Assembly (NCBI GenBank): GCA_964503615.1
Contig: CAZDBA010000042.1
Coordinates: 1-31,908 of the forward strand
Direction of reading: 5' to 3'
Source of the DNA: CAZDBA01 sp964503615
Lineage (GTDB): Bacteria > Planctomycetota > Planctomycetia > Pirellulales > Pirellulaceae
Length of the DNA: 31,908 bases
Numbering within the stretch: position 1 is the first letter of the stretch; each line of letters opens with the position of its first letter. Shown in pieces: positions 8,567 through 17,109 of the stretch. The position numbers were made by a program, and so were the translations under genes. The notes beneath the pieces are model-generated. The model was not told the DNA's origin. It did not search any database and saw nothing but the letters and a program-made list of their open reading frames with translations.

Positions 8567-10648
8567 ATGAGTGACAACCCTCTTTTGGCCCAATCTGGCC
8601 TACCGCCTTTTGACAAAATCAAACCAGAACATGTTGGCCCGGCCGCCGAAGCCTTGGTCGAAAAAGGGACTCAGTTATTGACCGAGGCGGAATCGGCCCC
8701 ACTGGGAGATTGGGATGCGCTCAAGGAACCGATGGGCAAGTTGGATCTGCTATTCGAATACGGTTGGTCGCCAATCAGCCACTTGCTGGGGGTCGCCAAT
8801 AGTGATGAGTTGCGTGATGCCCACGAAGCGGTCTTGCCGGAAATCATTCAGTTCAGTTTGCGACTTGGACAAAGCAAAGCGATGTACGAGCGATACTGTG
8901 CTCTGCGGGATTCCGACTCGTTTGAAAAAATGAGCAGTGGTCAGAAGCGGATCATCACCAAAGCGATTCTTGGATCGGAGCAATCGGGAATCGGGCTCGA
9001 AGGTGAGCAGCAGGAACGGTTCAACGAAATTGCTCAGCGGCTTTCCCAGCTGGGCAGTGATTTTTCCAACAACGTTTTGGATGCAACCAAAGCGTGGCAC
9101 ATGGATATTTCAGATGCGGCTGACGCGGAAGGTTTTCCAGCCAGCTTTCGCCGGTTGGCTGCTGCTTCGTGGGCCAATTCTCAAGAGGGAGATGATGCGC
9201 AAGCCGATCCCGACAGCGGGCCTTGGCGAGTCACTTTGGATGGCCCTTGTTTTGGTCCTTTCATGGAACACTGTCGCAATCGCACGCTACGAGAGAAAGC
9301 GTACCGCGCGTATGTCACTCGTGCTTCGGACGGCGAGTTCGACAATCAAAACTTGATTAAGGAGATTCTGCAGCTGCGAAAAGAGAAATGTGAGCTATTG
9401 GGCTACGACCATTTCGCCTCCCTGAGCCTTTCGCAAAAAATGGCCGATGATGTCGGCGCGGTTCAAGCGATGTTCGACGATTTGTTGGCGGCATCGTTGG
9501 CAGCCGGCAAATCAGAGCTGACGGAGATTACCGAGTTTGCAAACGGGAACGGCCAAGAAGGCGACTTGGCTCATTGGGACGTTGCGTTTTGGGCCGAGCG
9601 ATTGCGTGAGGAGCGGTACTCGTTCACCGACGAAGAACTGCGACCCTATTTTTCGCTTGAGCCAGTTTTGGATGGCTTGTTCTCACTTTGCAACAAGCTG
9701 TTTGGTATTACCGTCAAAGCGGCAGATGGCAAAGCGCCGATTTGGAACGAAGACGTACGCTACTTTGAAGTGTTTGGCGAGAGCGGCGATCCGATCGCGG
9801 GATTCTATCTCGATCCCTACTCCCGCCCCGAGAACAAACGGCCCGGTGCGTGGATGGGCGACTGTATTGCTCGCTCGGTCAGCGAGGGCAAAACCCGCTT
9901 GCCAGTGGCTCACTTGGTCTGCAACAGCACTCCACCGGTTGGCGAAACGCCGTCGTTGATGACGTTCCGCGAAGTCGAAACTTTATTCCACGAGTTTGGT
10001 CATGGTTTACAGCACATGCTGACAACAGTCGATCTGCGTGATGTTTCGGGAATCAGCGGAGTCGAATGGGACGCGGTCGAATTGCCGAGCCAGTTTATGG
10101 AAAATTGGTGCTACCACCGTCCAACGCTTTTGGGGATGGCGATTCACTACGAAACAGGCGAGGTCTTGCCAGACGATTTATATGAAAAGATTTGCAAAGC
10201 CAGAACGTATCGCGCGGCTTCGCAGATGTTAAGACAGTTACAGTTCGGGATGACCGATATCGAATTGCACTCTCAGTTCGATCCGAATGGATCTGAAACT
10301 GCGTTCGATGTCCACTCGCGAATCTCCAAGAAAACCTCCGCAATGCCACCTCTTCCTGAAGGTCGATTCCTGTGCGCGTTTTCTCACATTTTTGCCGGTG
10401 GTTATGCAGCTGGCTACTACAGCTACAAATGGGCTGAGGTTTTGAGCGCGGATGCTTTTGCCGCGTTCGAAGATGTGGGCTTGGACAATGAAGCTGCCGT
10501 GGCTGAAACGGGTCGACGTTTTCGGGATACCGTTTTGGCTGAAGGAGGTAGCCGCCATCCGATGGAGATTTACGAAGCGTTTCGAGGCAGAAAACCAACT
10601 GTCGACGCACTTCTTCGCCACAGCGGATTGACCGCAGGAAAAGCCTAA
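8567..10648 (+). CDS. prlC: M3 family zinc metallopeptidase, oligopeptidase A type
   Basis: Cytoplasmic zinc endopeptidase (693 aa, close to the usual 680 for oligopeptidase A) that degrades short peptides, including cleaved signal peptides in enterobacteria. The catalytic motif is FHEFGH with His475, Glu476 and His479; the third zinc ligand is expected at Glu505 in DAVELPSQFMENW. The N-terminal helical part and the start (NPLLAQSGLPPFDKIKPEHV) match the PrlC/Dcp group, and the C-terminal GGYAAGYYSYKWAEVLSADAF is a family landmark. No signal peptide is present, consistent with cytosolic action. The ATG at 8567 starts right at the conserved N-terminus; I see no clear Shine-Dalgarno sequence. 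It is a single gene flanked by a divergent permease. The symbol follows the oligopeptidase A group; a Dcp-type assignment is less likely. Confidence 0.93.
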   Translation: MSDNPLLAQSGLPPFDKIKPEHVGPAAEALVEKGTQLLTEAESAPLGDWDALKEPMGKLDLLFEYGWSPISHLLGVANSDELRDAHEAVLPEIIQFSLRLGQSKAMYERYCALRDSDSFEKMSSGQKRIITKAILGSEQSGIGLEGEQQERFNEIAQRLSQLGSDFSNNVLDATKAWHMDISDAADAEGFPASFRRLAAASWANSQEGDDAQADPDSGPWRVTLDGPCFGPFMEHCRNRTLREKAYRAYVTRASDGEFDNQNLIKEILQLRKEKCELLGYDHFASLSLSQKMADDVGAVQAMFDDLLAASLAAGKSELTEITEFANGNGQEGDLAHWDVAFWAERLREERYSFTDEELRPYFSLEPVLDGLFSLCNKLFGITVKAADGKAPIWNEDVRYFEVFGESGDPIAGFYLDPYSRPENKRPGAWMGDCIARSVSEGKTRLPVAHLVCNSTPPVGETPSLMTFREVETLFHEFGHGLQHMLTTVDLRDVSGISGVEWDAVELPSQFMENWCYHRPTLLGMAIHYETGEVLPDDLYEKICKARTYRAASQMLRQLQFGMTDIELHSQFDPNGSETAFDVHSRISKKTSAMPPLPEGRFLCAFSHIFAGGYAAGYYSYKWAEVLSADAFAAFEDVGLDNEAAVAETGRRFRDTVLAEGGSRHPMEIYEAFRGRKPTVDALLRHSGLTAGKA

Positions 10649-10805
10649 ATGGTTCGCAGTTGTCGTTCAGAGCGGGAAAAAAGCTCACGACCGCTTGCCA
10701 ACATCAGGTGTTGCTTCGCAGGTAGAACGGTTTGTTCATGGTACTGCAGCGACAAGCATGTATTATTAACCTCGGAACAGATTGAAAAATAACTTTGGAG
10801 AATGG

Positions 10806-12629
10806 ATGCGCCCATTTCAAAATCAGGCGGGCGTGCCTGCGCAACGATCGCACGATGCTAATCGCTGGCAAGCAACCTTGGTTTTGGTTGCCTTGATCGC
10901 CGTTATGCAATCCCTAACGTTTTGCGGCAGTGCGATAGCCCAGACCTCAACGAATTGGCGGCTGGAAAGGCACTCGATCGAGCGACCGTTTGCCACTGAC
11001 CTACAGACACTGGCAAACGATCTGCGTTCCAGCGGAGACGCCAAGGGTTCAAGAAACGTCGTCGCGCAGTACAGCCCCAGAGATTTGCAGCGGGAGTACA
11101 TCTACCTACCCGGCACCGAATTTGCCGCCAGTGATTCAGTTGGCTGGCAGGCGAGATTACAGGAGCTGAAAAAAACCCATGCCCAGCGCGTGTTCGAACT
11201 GGCCCAGCAGGCGGCGGACAACGGAGGCGGAGCAGCCGGGTTTCAGTTTCTAAACGAGGTTCTGGTGCTGGACCCGGATCATGAACAGGCTCGGAAAGCG
11301 CTGGGGCACCGGCGAACGGAAAAGGGTTGGCGAATCGCTTCGGAACTGGTCAAAAACCGAAAATCAACAAAGCGAGAACCTACGATGGGGTGGGAAGCCG
11401 GTTCCTTCTTGCGGGTCAGCACGCCTCATTTCGAGATTCATTCGATCGCCGATGAAACGACTACGCTTGAGTTGGCAGAAAAGCTGGAACGTTGGCACGA
11501 CGTTTGGCGACAAGTCTTCTTTGAGTTCTGGAGCTCGGAAAAAAGCTTACAAAGATGGTTAGACGGTACCAGTCAACTTCGACCTTCGAAGAAGAAGTAC
11601 CAAGTTATCTTTTTTGATGGGAAAGAAAGTTACGCCGAGCAATTGGAGCCCAAGATTAAAGGGATCGGCGCGTCTACGGGATATTACAGCGACCAACTGC
11701 GAGCCTCTTTTTTTTACGCCAGTGAAGACGAAGCGATTCAGGAGACTTGGCGGCACGAATTGACCCACCAGTTGTTTCAACAGTCGATTCGCACCAAGAC
11801 AGGGCCATTTCGCGAAAACTATGTTTGGTTGGGCGAAGGGATCGCGACTTACTTTGAGTCGATGTTGGATTTTGGAGACCATGTTACCCTTGGCGGTTTT
11901 GACTCGCGAAGATTGCAGTACGCCCGCATTCGCTGGAACCGTGAAGGGTTTCGATTGCAGCTCAGTGAGATCTCAAAAATATCTCTGGAAGAGTTTCAAA
12001 GGAGCAAAAGCATTCGACGGTTGTACAGCCAGTCATCAGGCATGAGCCATATGTTGATGAATAGCGAAAATGGAAAATACCAACAGCGATTGATCGAGTT
12101 TTTGAAGTTGATGTACACCGGCAAGTTGCGTGATGACACGTTTACCAAACTGACTGGTCTGGACGATGCCAATTTCGAATCGGAGTATTCTGCCTACTTA
12201 CGGACGAAGAACCCGGCCGTCGAGCAGTTCCTGACACGGCCACTAACTCGAACCGAACTTGCCATGGGCAATCCACAACTTAGCCAACGAGCGTTTGCCG
12301 AGATTGGTAAATGCACGAATCTGGATTGGTTGGATTTGAGTGACAACCGAATCGATTCGGCTCGGTTAGCGTGCCTGAAAGGTTGCGATGTGTTACAGGA
12401 GATTTACTTTTCCAACTGCCAAATCGAAGATGGGGCGATGGAGGAACTTGCCGAACTGCGTCAATTGACGCAAGTCGATTTGACCGCCAGTAGCTGTACC
12501 GATTCCCAATTTTTGGAATTGGCAAAATGTAACGGATTGGAATCCGTAACAATTACCGCGACCGGTATCTCAGACGATGCGATCCTTCAATTCCAAGAGG
12601 ATTCGCCCAATACCAAGGTCCTAAAGTGA
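10806..12629 (+). CDS. DUF1570 metallopeptidase-like protein with leucine-rich repeats
   Basis: Exported or membrane-anchored 607-aa protein. The N-terminus has a hydrophobic segment (LVLVALIAVMQSLTFCGSAIAQ, near 21-43), consistent with a signal peptide after a basic leader. The middle carries a gluzincin-like signature: HELTH (His317-Glu318-His321) and GEGIATYFE (Glu344), as in the DUF1570 family common in planctomycetes. After about residue 480 come leucine-rich repeats of the form LDWLDLSDNRIDS, LQEIYFSNCQIEDG and LTQVDLTASSCTDS. The active-site residues are intact, so a secreted protease is plausible, but I know of no characterised substrate. ATG 10806 is chosen because GGAG sits at 10797-10800 with a 5-base spacing; an upstream TTG at 10782 lacks this. 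The tRNA-His promoter begins 10 bases after its stop. Confidence 0.9.
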   Translation: MRPFQNQAGVPAQRSHDANRWQATLVLVALIAVMQSLTFCGSAIAQTSTNWRLERHSIERPFATDLQTLANDLRSSGDAKGSRNVVAQYSPRDLQREYIYLPGTEFAASDSVGWQARLQELKKTHAQRVFELAQQAADNGGGAAGFQFLNEVLVLDPDHEQARKALGHRRTEKGWRIASELVKNRKSTKREPTMGWEAGSFLRVSTPHFEIHSIADETTTLELAEKLERWHDVWRQVFFEFWSSEKSLQRWLDGTSQLRPSKKKYQVIFFDGKESYAEQLEPKIKGIGASTGYYSDQLRASFFYASEDEAIQETWRHELTHQLFQQSIRTKTGPFRENYVWLGEGIATYFESMLDFGDHVTLGGFDSRRLQYARIRWNREGFRLQLSEISKISLEEFQRSKSIRRLYSQSSGMSHMLMNSENGKYQQRLIEFLKLMYTGKLRDDTFTKLTGLDDANFESEYSAYLRTKNPAVEQFLTRPLTRTELAMGNPQLSQRAFAEIGKCTNLDWLDLSDNRIDSARLACLKGCDVLQEIYFSNCQIEDGAMEELAELRQLTQVDLTASSCTDSQFLELAKCNGLESVTITATGISDDAILQFQEDSPNTKVLK

Positions 12630-12639
12630 AGCTTAGCCG

Positions 12640-12667
12640 TTGACCCCAATTTACCCGATGTTAAAAT
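12640..12667 (+). promoter_or_regulatory. Sigma-70-type promoter for tRNA-His
   Basis: TTGACC (12640-12645) and TAAAAT (12662-12667) are separated by 16 bases, and TG at 12659-12660 gives an extended -10. Each box matches consensus at five of six positions. Transcription would start near 12674, about 30 bases before the tRNA. Confidence 0.6.
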
Positions 12668-12702
12668 CCTGAACTTCCGGGTGTGGGCTCGGAATTAAAG
12701 AT

Positions 12703-12777
12703 GGTGGTTGTAGCTCAATTGGTTAGAGCACTGGATTGTGGTTCCAGGGGTTGGGGGTTCGAGTCCCCTCATCCACC
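12703..12777 (+). tRNA. tRNA-His (anticodon GTG)
   Basis: The cloverleaf is complete: D arm TAGCTCAATTGGTTAGAGCA, anticodon stem CTGGA/TCCAG with loop TTGTGGT (anticodon GTG), and T arm with GGTTCGAGTCC. The acceptor stem is GTGGTTG/CATCCAC with one U-U mismatch at pair 5-68. An extra G at 12703 pairs with C73 at 12777, the G-1:C73 identity element of bacterial tRNA-His. The 3' CCA is not encoded (CTA follows), so it must be added by the CCA-adding enzyme. Confidence 0.96.
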
Positions 12778-12782
12778 CTACT

Positions 12783-12814
12783 AAAAAAGCCTCGGTGGTG
12801 ACCGAGGCTTTTTT
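12783..12814. terminator. Bidirectional intrinsic terminator
   Basis: A perfect stem AAAAAAGCCTCGGT / ACCGAGGCTTTTTT with a GGTG loop starts 6 bases after tRNA-His. The A tract on one side and the T tract on the other make it usable from both strands. It can end the tRNA transcript and the converging minus-strand cytochrome gene that stops at 12889. Confidence 0.92.
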
Positions 12815-12888
12815 CTTTTCTTGGCCCGATTCGGGTATTTGAGTGACAGGTCAACGGTTGCAATCTGTCACTCAGTCCAAATGGTGGC

Positions 12889-15351
12889 TTATTTTTTCAC
12901 TTCACCTACCGAACGCATGTAACCCATTAGGTCGATAATGTCATCTCGAGTCATCGTGTTCAGCAAGCCTGTTGGCATCATCGATTCAGTTGAAGGCTTT
13001 TGGCCTGAAATCTCGTCGACTTTGATTTGAGTGAAATTTCCCGGGTCCAACATGTTGGTTTGGACCATGTAAGCATCGGGTCTGATGTTGGCGATCCGCC
13101 CAACAACGGTGTCGCCAGATTCCAACTGGAACTTGGTGGCCTGATACTGGTCGGAGACTGCCTTACTAGGATCGATGATTGTTTCAAGCAAATCGTGCGG
13201 CGAAAATCTTCTGCCAGCAGCCGTCAAATCGGGCCCGACGATCCCTCCTTGCCGCTCGATACGATGACATTTGTAACATTGCCCAATAACAAACATCTTC
13301 TTTCCATTGGCCAGATCGCGTCCGACGAGATCGTCATCAGATATAGGCATGAGATCTTCCATCGTCCACTCTTGGACCACCTCACGTGCCGCGAGATCTT
13401 TGCCTGGATCCTTTTGCTCGATCGGTTTGGCAATCAACTTTGCCAGCCGTGTAGTTTCTTCAGGCGGCAAGATTTTAGCCGCCTCTTTGCGAATGTTCTG
13501 TAGGAATCGAGTAAACGAATTGCCTCCTTTGAACTTTCCAGCGTCCACAAACCACTCGAAATATTGGTCTCGCAACTCAGGCGTCCAACCGGCCTTGAGC
13601 GAACGCAACGAAAGCACGTAATGGATCTGCTCTTCCTGGGTAACGGCTGTTTCCAGCAGCTGCATCGTTTTGGCGGCCACGGTTGAGTCTTCGACCGCGA
13701 TCAGCAGCCGTGATAACTCGCGGTTCATGACTTCCGTTTCGGCAGGAAACAAAGCGGAGAATTTTTCCCGAACTTGATTCCGTGTGAACTCGTCATCCGC
13801 GCCCATACGGATCAAGGTCAAACCGTAGTCTCGCAGCAGATGCAGTCGCTGAGCCTGCTCCAGTTTGCTCCAGTCCAATTGCCCAAGCAACATGACAATC
13901 TTTTTCTGCCACTCTGGAGTGGCGTTGCGGGCAGCCGCCATTGCAATTTCCAGTACGGCTTGTGGGTCTTTTTCAGCAACAGCTTTTTCGATCCAGCTCT
14001 CTACGGGCTGATGTTCGATTGCAATTCGAGCCGCGTAGCGAACGAAGCGATCTTCGTGCGACAACAGTGGCCAAGCTTGCTGGATAACGTTGGCAGGATT
14101 GTCCGATTTAACGTGCATCTCTTCTAACGATCGACGCAACTTGCTTAGGTCATTGGCCGCCGGGTAGCTGCTGGAAGGTGCGGTACTTTCGGAACCTGTG
14201 TAGCTGATTCGGTAAAGAGCGGACTGGCTGCGACGTCCACCCGTCAGGAAGTACAACGAGCCATCTGAAGAGTTAACCACCATATCGGTGACAGCCAAAC
14301 CAGGAGCGGTGCAGACAATTTCCTCTTCGCCTTTGAAAGTCGCACCATCGGGTTGCATGTGAACCGCGTATATGATGCCGTAGCTCCAATCGGCAATGAA
14401 CAATGCGTTTTGATATTTGGCAGGAAACTTTGCTCCCGTCCCAAACGAGATACCGGTAGGTGACCCCGGACCGATATCTAAAACAGGTGGCAGACTGTCG
14501 GGATAATAAGTAGGCCATTTACCGGTTCCACTCCGCCAGCCAAACTCACTACCACTAGCAGCATGGCATACGCGAGTGGGTCGGTACCAAGGTGAACCGA
14601 TATCCCATTCCATATCTGCGTCAAAGGTGAAAAGCTCGCCATCGGGAGCAAAAGCGATATCGTACTGGTTACGGTAGCCGCTACTGACCAACTCGAAATT
14701 TTTGCCGTCGGGGTCGATCTTACAAATCCATCCCCCTGGTGCGACTCTGCCTACTGCGTGGCCGCCAGCGTCCCACATTCTTGGCAGGACTTGATCTTCC
14801 TGCCAGTTTTGCGGCACTCGTGAGCTGGACAATTCTGGGATGTTAGTATGATTGCCGCCACAGATGTAAATCGACTTTCCGTCCGGGCTGAGAATAATCG
14901 CGTGGGGTCCATGCTCACCCGTACCCCCGTTGAAAGATCTTAGCATTTCGACGTTATCAAACTGGTCGTCACTGTTCGTATCACGAATTCGATACAGCCC
15001 TCCCCCCTGCTTGTGTTGTTTACCGTGAGCCATGATGTAAAGACTGTCAAACGCATACAGAATCCCTTGAGCTCGACCTGTATCCAATTCAATCTTCTCA
15101 ATTTTGGTCTGCTTGCCATCGACAAGCGTGATCCGATACAAGGAACCATATTGATCGCAGGTAATCAGTCGTCCAGCCGAATCGGTTGTGATACTGACCC
15201 ATGAACCTTGCTCTTTGGGGACATCGTAAAGTTTGGTGACTTCAAAACCATCAAGAGCTTTGACTTGCGCAGAAGCGTCACCTGATGAGAAACTTGCGAC
15301 CGTCGAAAACAATCCCAAAACTGCAATACTGAAAATAACGACCCGGTTCAT
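12889..15351 (-). CDS. Exported PVC-type dehydrogenase with C-terminal cytochrome c domain
   Basis: Secreted or periplasmic 820-aa protein related in design to the 1129-aa protein at 3626-7015. A signal peptide (IFSIAVLGLFSTVASFSSGDASA, near 5-28, read as two overlapping pieces) is followed by a beta-propeller of the glucose/sorbosone dehydrogenase type (about 35-390), a shorter helical region (about 400-660), and a heme domain with a single CXXCH (Cys692, Cys695, His696, in CYKCHRIERQGGIVGPDL). MPTGLLNTMTRDDIIDLMGYM near the C-terminus is typical of these heme domains. The role is inferred to be oxidation of a sugar-like substrate with electron transfer through heme; the substrate is unknown. 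The ATG at 15351 has GAGG just upstream, and a promoter is visible at 15393-15420. Compared with the other protein it has far fewer HEAT-like repeats. Confidence 0.93.
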   Translation of the reverse strand: MNRVVIFSIAVLGLFSTVASFSSGDASAQVKALDGFEVTKLYDVPKEQGSWVSITTDSAGRLITCDQYGSLYRITLVDGKQTKIEKIELDTGRAQGILYAFDSLYIMAHGKQHKQGGGLYRIRDTNSDDQFDNVEMLRSFNGGTGEHGPHAIILSPDGKSIYICGGNHTNIPELSSSRVPQNWQEDQVLPRMWDAGGHAVGRVAPGGWICKIDPDGKNFELVSSGYRNQYDIAFAPDGELFTFDADMEWDIGSPWYRPTRVCHAASGSEFGWRSGTGKWPTYYPDSLPPVLDIGPGSPTGISFGTGAKFPAKYQNALFIADWSYGIIYAVHMQPDGATFKGEEEIVCTAPGLAVTDMVVNSSDGSLYFLTGGRRSQSALYRISYTGSESTAPSSSYPAANDLSKLRRSLEEMHVKSDNPANVIQQAWPLLSHEDRFVRYAARIAIEHQPVESWIEKAVAEKDPQAVLEIAMAAARNATPEWQKKIVMLLGQLDWSKLEQAQRLHLLRDYGLTLIRMGADDEFTRNQVREKFSALFPAETEVMNRELSRLLIAVEDSTVAAKTMQLLETAVTQEEQIHYVLSLRSLKAGWTPELRDQYFEWFVDAGKFKGGNSFTRFLQNIRKEAAKILPPEETTRLAKLIAKPIEQKDPGKDLAAREVVQEWTMEDLMPISDDDLVGRDLANGKKMFVIGQCYKCHRIERQGGIVGPDLTAAGRRFSPHDLLETIIDPSKAVSDQYQATKFQLESGDTVVGRIANIRPDAYMVQTNMLDPGNFTQIKVDEISGQKPSTESMMPTGLLNTMTRDDIIDLMGYMRSVGEVKK

Positions 15352-15392
15352 GTTTTCCTCGATCTTCCGCTTGTAAAGTTATGAGCGGGCTT

Positions 15393-15420
15393 ATTATGAC
15401 AGATAAAGCCCTGATATCAA
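15393..15420 (-). promoter_or_regulatory. Probable sigma-70 promoter for the cytochrome gene
   Basis: On the minus strand, TTGATA (plus coordinates 15415-15420) and CATAAT (15393-15398) are spaced 16 bases apart, 42 bases upstream of the ATG at 15351. Both boxes match consensus at five of six positions. Confidence 0.5.
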
Positions 15421-15583
15421 ACCGAACCCGACTGGGGTGGCACAACATAAGAAAGGGTTTAAGACAAAACGAATCTGTGTGAGAATAAGACGATTGAGTA
15501 CAGAATGAACGTTACGTCAGGTTCATTGCATTGCATGGGTAACCCGGCGTGTACGCTGGACAGCGCCCTGCCGCTCACATACG

Positions 15584-15589
15584 AAGGAG
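15584..15589 (+). promoter_or_regulatory. Ribosome binding site that decides the methyltransferase start
   Basis: AAGGAG lies 5 bases before an in-frame TTG at 15595. The upstream in-frame ATG at 15505 has no Shine-Dalgarno sequence and would add 30 residues unlike the methyltransferase family. This supports TTG as the true initiation codon. Confidence 0.7.
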
Positions 15590-15594
15590 CAGTT

Positions 15595-16442
15595 TTGAGT
15601 AACCAGATTAAGACACTCGAAGAATTCATTGAGATTCGCAACCTGTTGGAGTCTTCACAAATGATTCGGGCAGCGATTTCAACGGGGGTTTTAAGCGCGC
15701 TGAGTGATGGTCAGAAAACGGCCCCTGAGATTTCTGAGCAGGCGGGTCTGAACTGCGCGGCAGTTACGCTGTTACTGGAATCTTTGGTCCAAGTCGGCGT
15801 ACTTGAACAGTATGAATTGCACTACGCGCTGTCGCCGGCTGCAAAGCTTTTGTCTGCTGATGGACAAGATGGTCAATATTGGGCTCATCTGACTGAATAC
15901 CTGAAAACGGGACAGAGCCTGGCCCAGCGAGAGGATCTGCCCGACAGCGATCATTTGTTTGAAGCTGATCAGGCTCGTGACCAGTGGATGCGAACACCAT
16001 CGGCAATGGACGCGGCAACCGCTTTGAATTTTGGTAAGTCTCGCAGGGGTTTGCGTGTGCTGGAAGTCGGTTGTGGATCGGGAATTTTTAGTGCAACGTT
16101 TGCTCACCGTGACCCCGATTCGACTTTTGTCCTATTAGATACACCAGCAAATCTGGCACAGGCCCGAGCGACAGTNNNNNNNNNNNNNNNNNNNNNNNNN
16201 NNNNNNNNNNNNNNNNNNNNNNNNNNNNNNNNNNNNNNNNNNNNNNNNNNNNNNNNNNNNNNNNNNNNNNNNNNNTGGCGATTTTTGCGATGCAAGTCGG
16301 ATTGCGAACTGAGCAAGGCCAAGTGCATTCAGCCGCAAGCGTGCAACAAGCTTTAAAGTCTAACAGCTTCGGACAGATCCAGTTCGCTCATCTGCCTTCG
16401 CCTCCGTTCGTTTGGGGGCTGGTTGTGGCCGCTCGCGACTAA
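15595..16442 (+). CDS. SAM-dependent methyltransferase, interrupted by an assembly gap
   Basis: Class I methyltransferase of the O-methyltransferase-2 layout. It has an N-terminal winged-helix dimerisation domain (IKTLEEFIEIRNLLESSQMI, TGVLSALSDGQKTAPEISEQ, then a YALSPAAKLL wing) and a SAM-binding domain with motif I LEVGCGSG at residues 156-163 and the acidic end of strand 2 in FVLLDTPANL. The coding frame runs into 100 N at 16176. After the gap the frame that continues the family is not the one implied by 100 N. From 16278 it reads AIFAMQVGLRTEQGQVHSAA and ends FVWGLVVAARD at a TAA (16440-16442), which fits the C-terminus of this family. The true missing length should therefore be 2 modulo 3; by family length I estimate roughly 200-300 nt. 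Substrate unknown. Confidence 0.82.
16176..16275. other. Assembly gap of 100 N
   Basis: Exactly 100 consecutive N inside the methyltransferase gene. A round 100 is a common placeholder for a gap of unknown size. The reading frames on the two sides do not agree with a true length of 100. Confidence 0.99.
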
Positions 16443-16495
16443 ATATGTTGTCGCGAAATAAACCGCAGGAGCTTCGACCGGTTGATGCCGCCTAA

Positions 16496-16732
16496 TTACC
16501 ACATGGTGACCGGTTCGTTGCGCACTGACACCATCGACAGAAAGGCGAACACAAAAATGACCGAAAGTAAAGCTGTTGAGGGACAATCCGGTCCAGTCAA
16601 CAATGCTGCGACGAACAATGACACCGGGACAGCCCAAAGCCATCTGAAGCGAAACTTTACTACAACTTGAGTTGCGATCGTAAGCAAGAGAGACATCGCG
16701 ATCAAAACAATTTCAAATACTCCAACTAACAT
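16496..16732 (-). CDS. Small hypothetical membrane protein
   Basis: A 78-aa protein that is nearly all hydrophobic: helices near residues 2-22 (GVFEIVLIAMSLLLTIATQV), 31-46 (WAVPVSLFVAALLTG) and 53-68 (LLSVIFVFAFLSMVSV), separated by a basic KFRFRW loop. I do not recognise the family. ATG 16732 is preferred (GAGAA lies upstream); a TTG at 16774 would extend it by 14 residues into the preceding reading frame. It is the last of a series of minus-strand small membrane ORFs and converges with the methyltransferase, whose stop is 53 bases away. The regular hydrophobic pattern argues that it is real rather than chance. Confidence 0.55.
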   Translation of the reverse strand: MLVGVFEIVLIAMSLLLTIATQVVVKFRFRWLWAVPVSLFVAALLTGPDCPSTALLSVIFVFAFLSMVSVRNEPVTMW

Positions 16733-16760
16733 CAGTTTCTCGATTTGGAATGAGGTAGTG

Positions 16761-17012
16761 CTATCCGAAAACAATCAGTGTCAGCATCAAAGAAAGTGCT
16801 GTCAATGAAAATGAGAATGCAGTCCTGTGTATAAGCCTGTCGCTGTTCCGCCGAAGGCACGCCGCCGCAAAAACGAAAGCAATTGGTGTACTTGTATTGA
16901 GTACGCTCGGACCGAGCCACGAGAGTGGATGACCTCAGCAAAACCGCATCGACAAAAACAAGCCAACGAAAGGAACTGCGGTGACAAACAAGAGTGCGGC
17001 GTTCTTTATCAT
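16761..17012 (-). pseudogene. Small membrane protein ORF broken by an in-frame TGA
   Basis: An ATG at 17012 opens a hydrophobic reading frame (IKNAALLFVTAVPFVGLFL, then SMRFC) that meets TGA at 16935-16937 after 25 codons. The same frame then stays open for another 57 codons, reading GHPLSWLGPSVLNTSTPIAF and further hydrophobic sequence (FSLTALSLMLTLIVFG) to a TAG at 16761. No start codon follows the TGA until near the end. Together the two parts look like one membrane protein of about 83 residues with three membrane segments. The simplest reading is a TGG-to-TGA change (Trp to stop), a decayed gene or a base-call error in draft sequence. It sits between two other small membrane ORFs on the same strand, 28 bases upstream of the next one. 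Confidence 0.45.
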
Positions 17013-17109
17013 GGATTATTTCCAGGCGAAAAAGTGATCACAGTAGAGCTATTCTAAATTTCATAAGTCACGGACCGCCGTGCATCGTACCGTTTCCCTG
17101 CGTATTCAA

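Noticed and set aside
16827..17057. 76-codon plus-strand frame in the small membrane-protein cluster
   Set aside because: Its composition is polar and arginine-rich without structure, and the opposite strand gives a coherent membrane protein interrupted only once.
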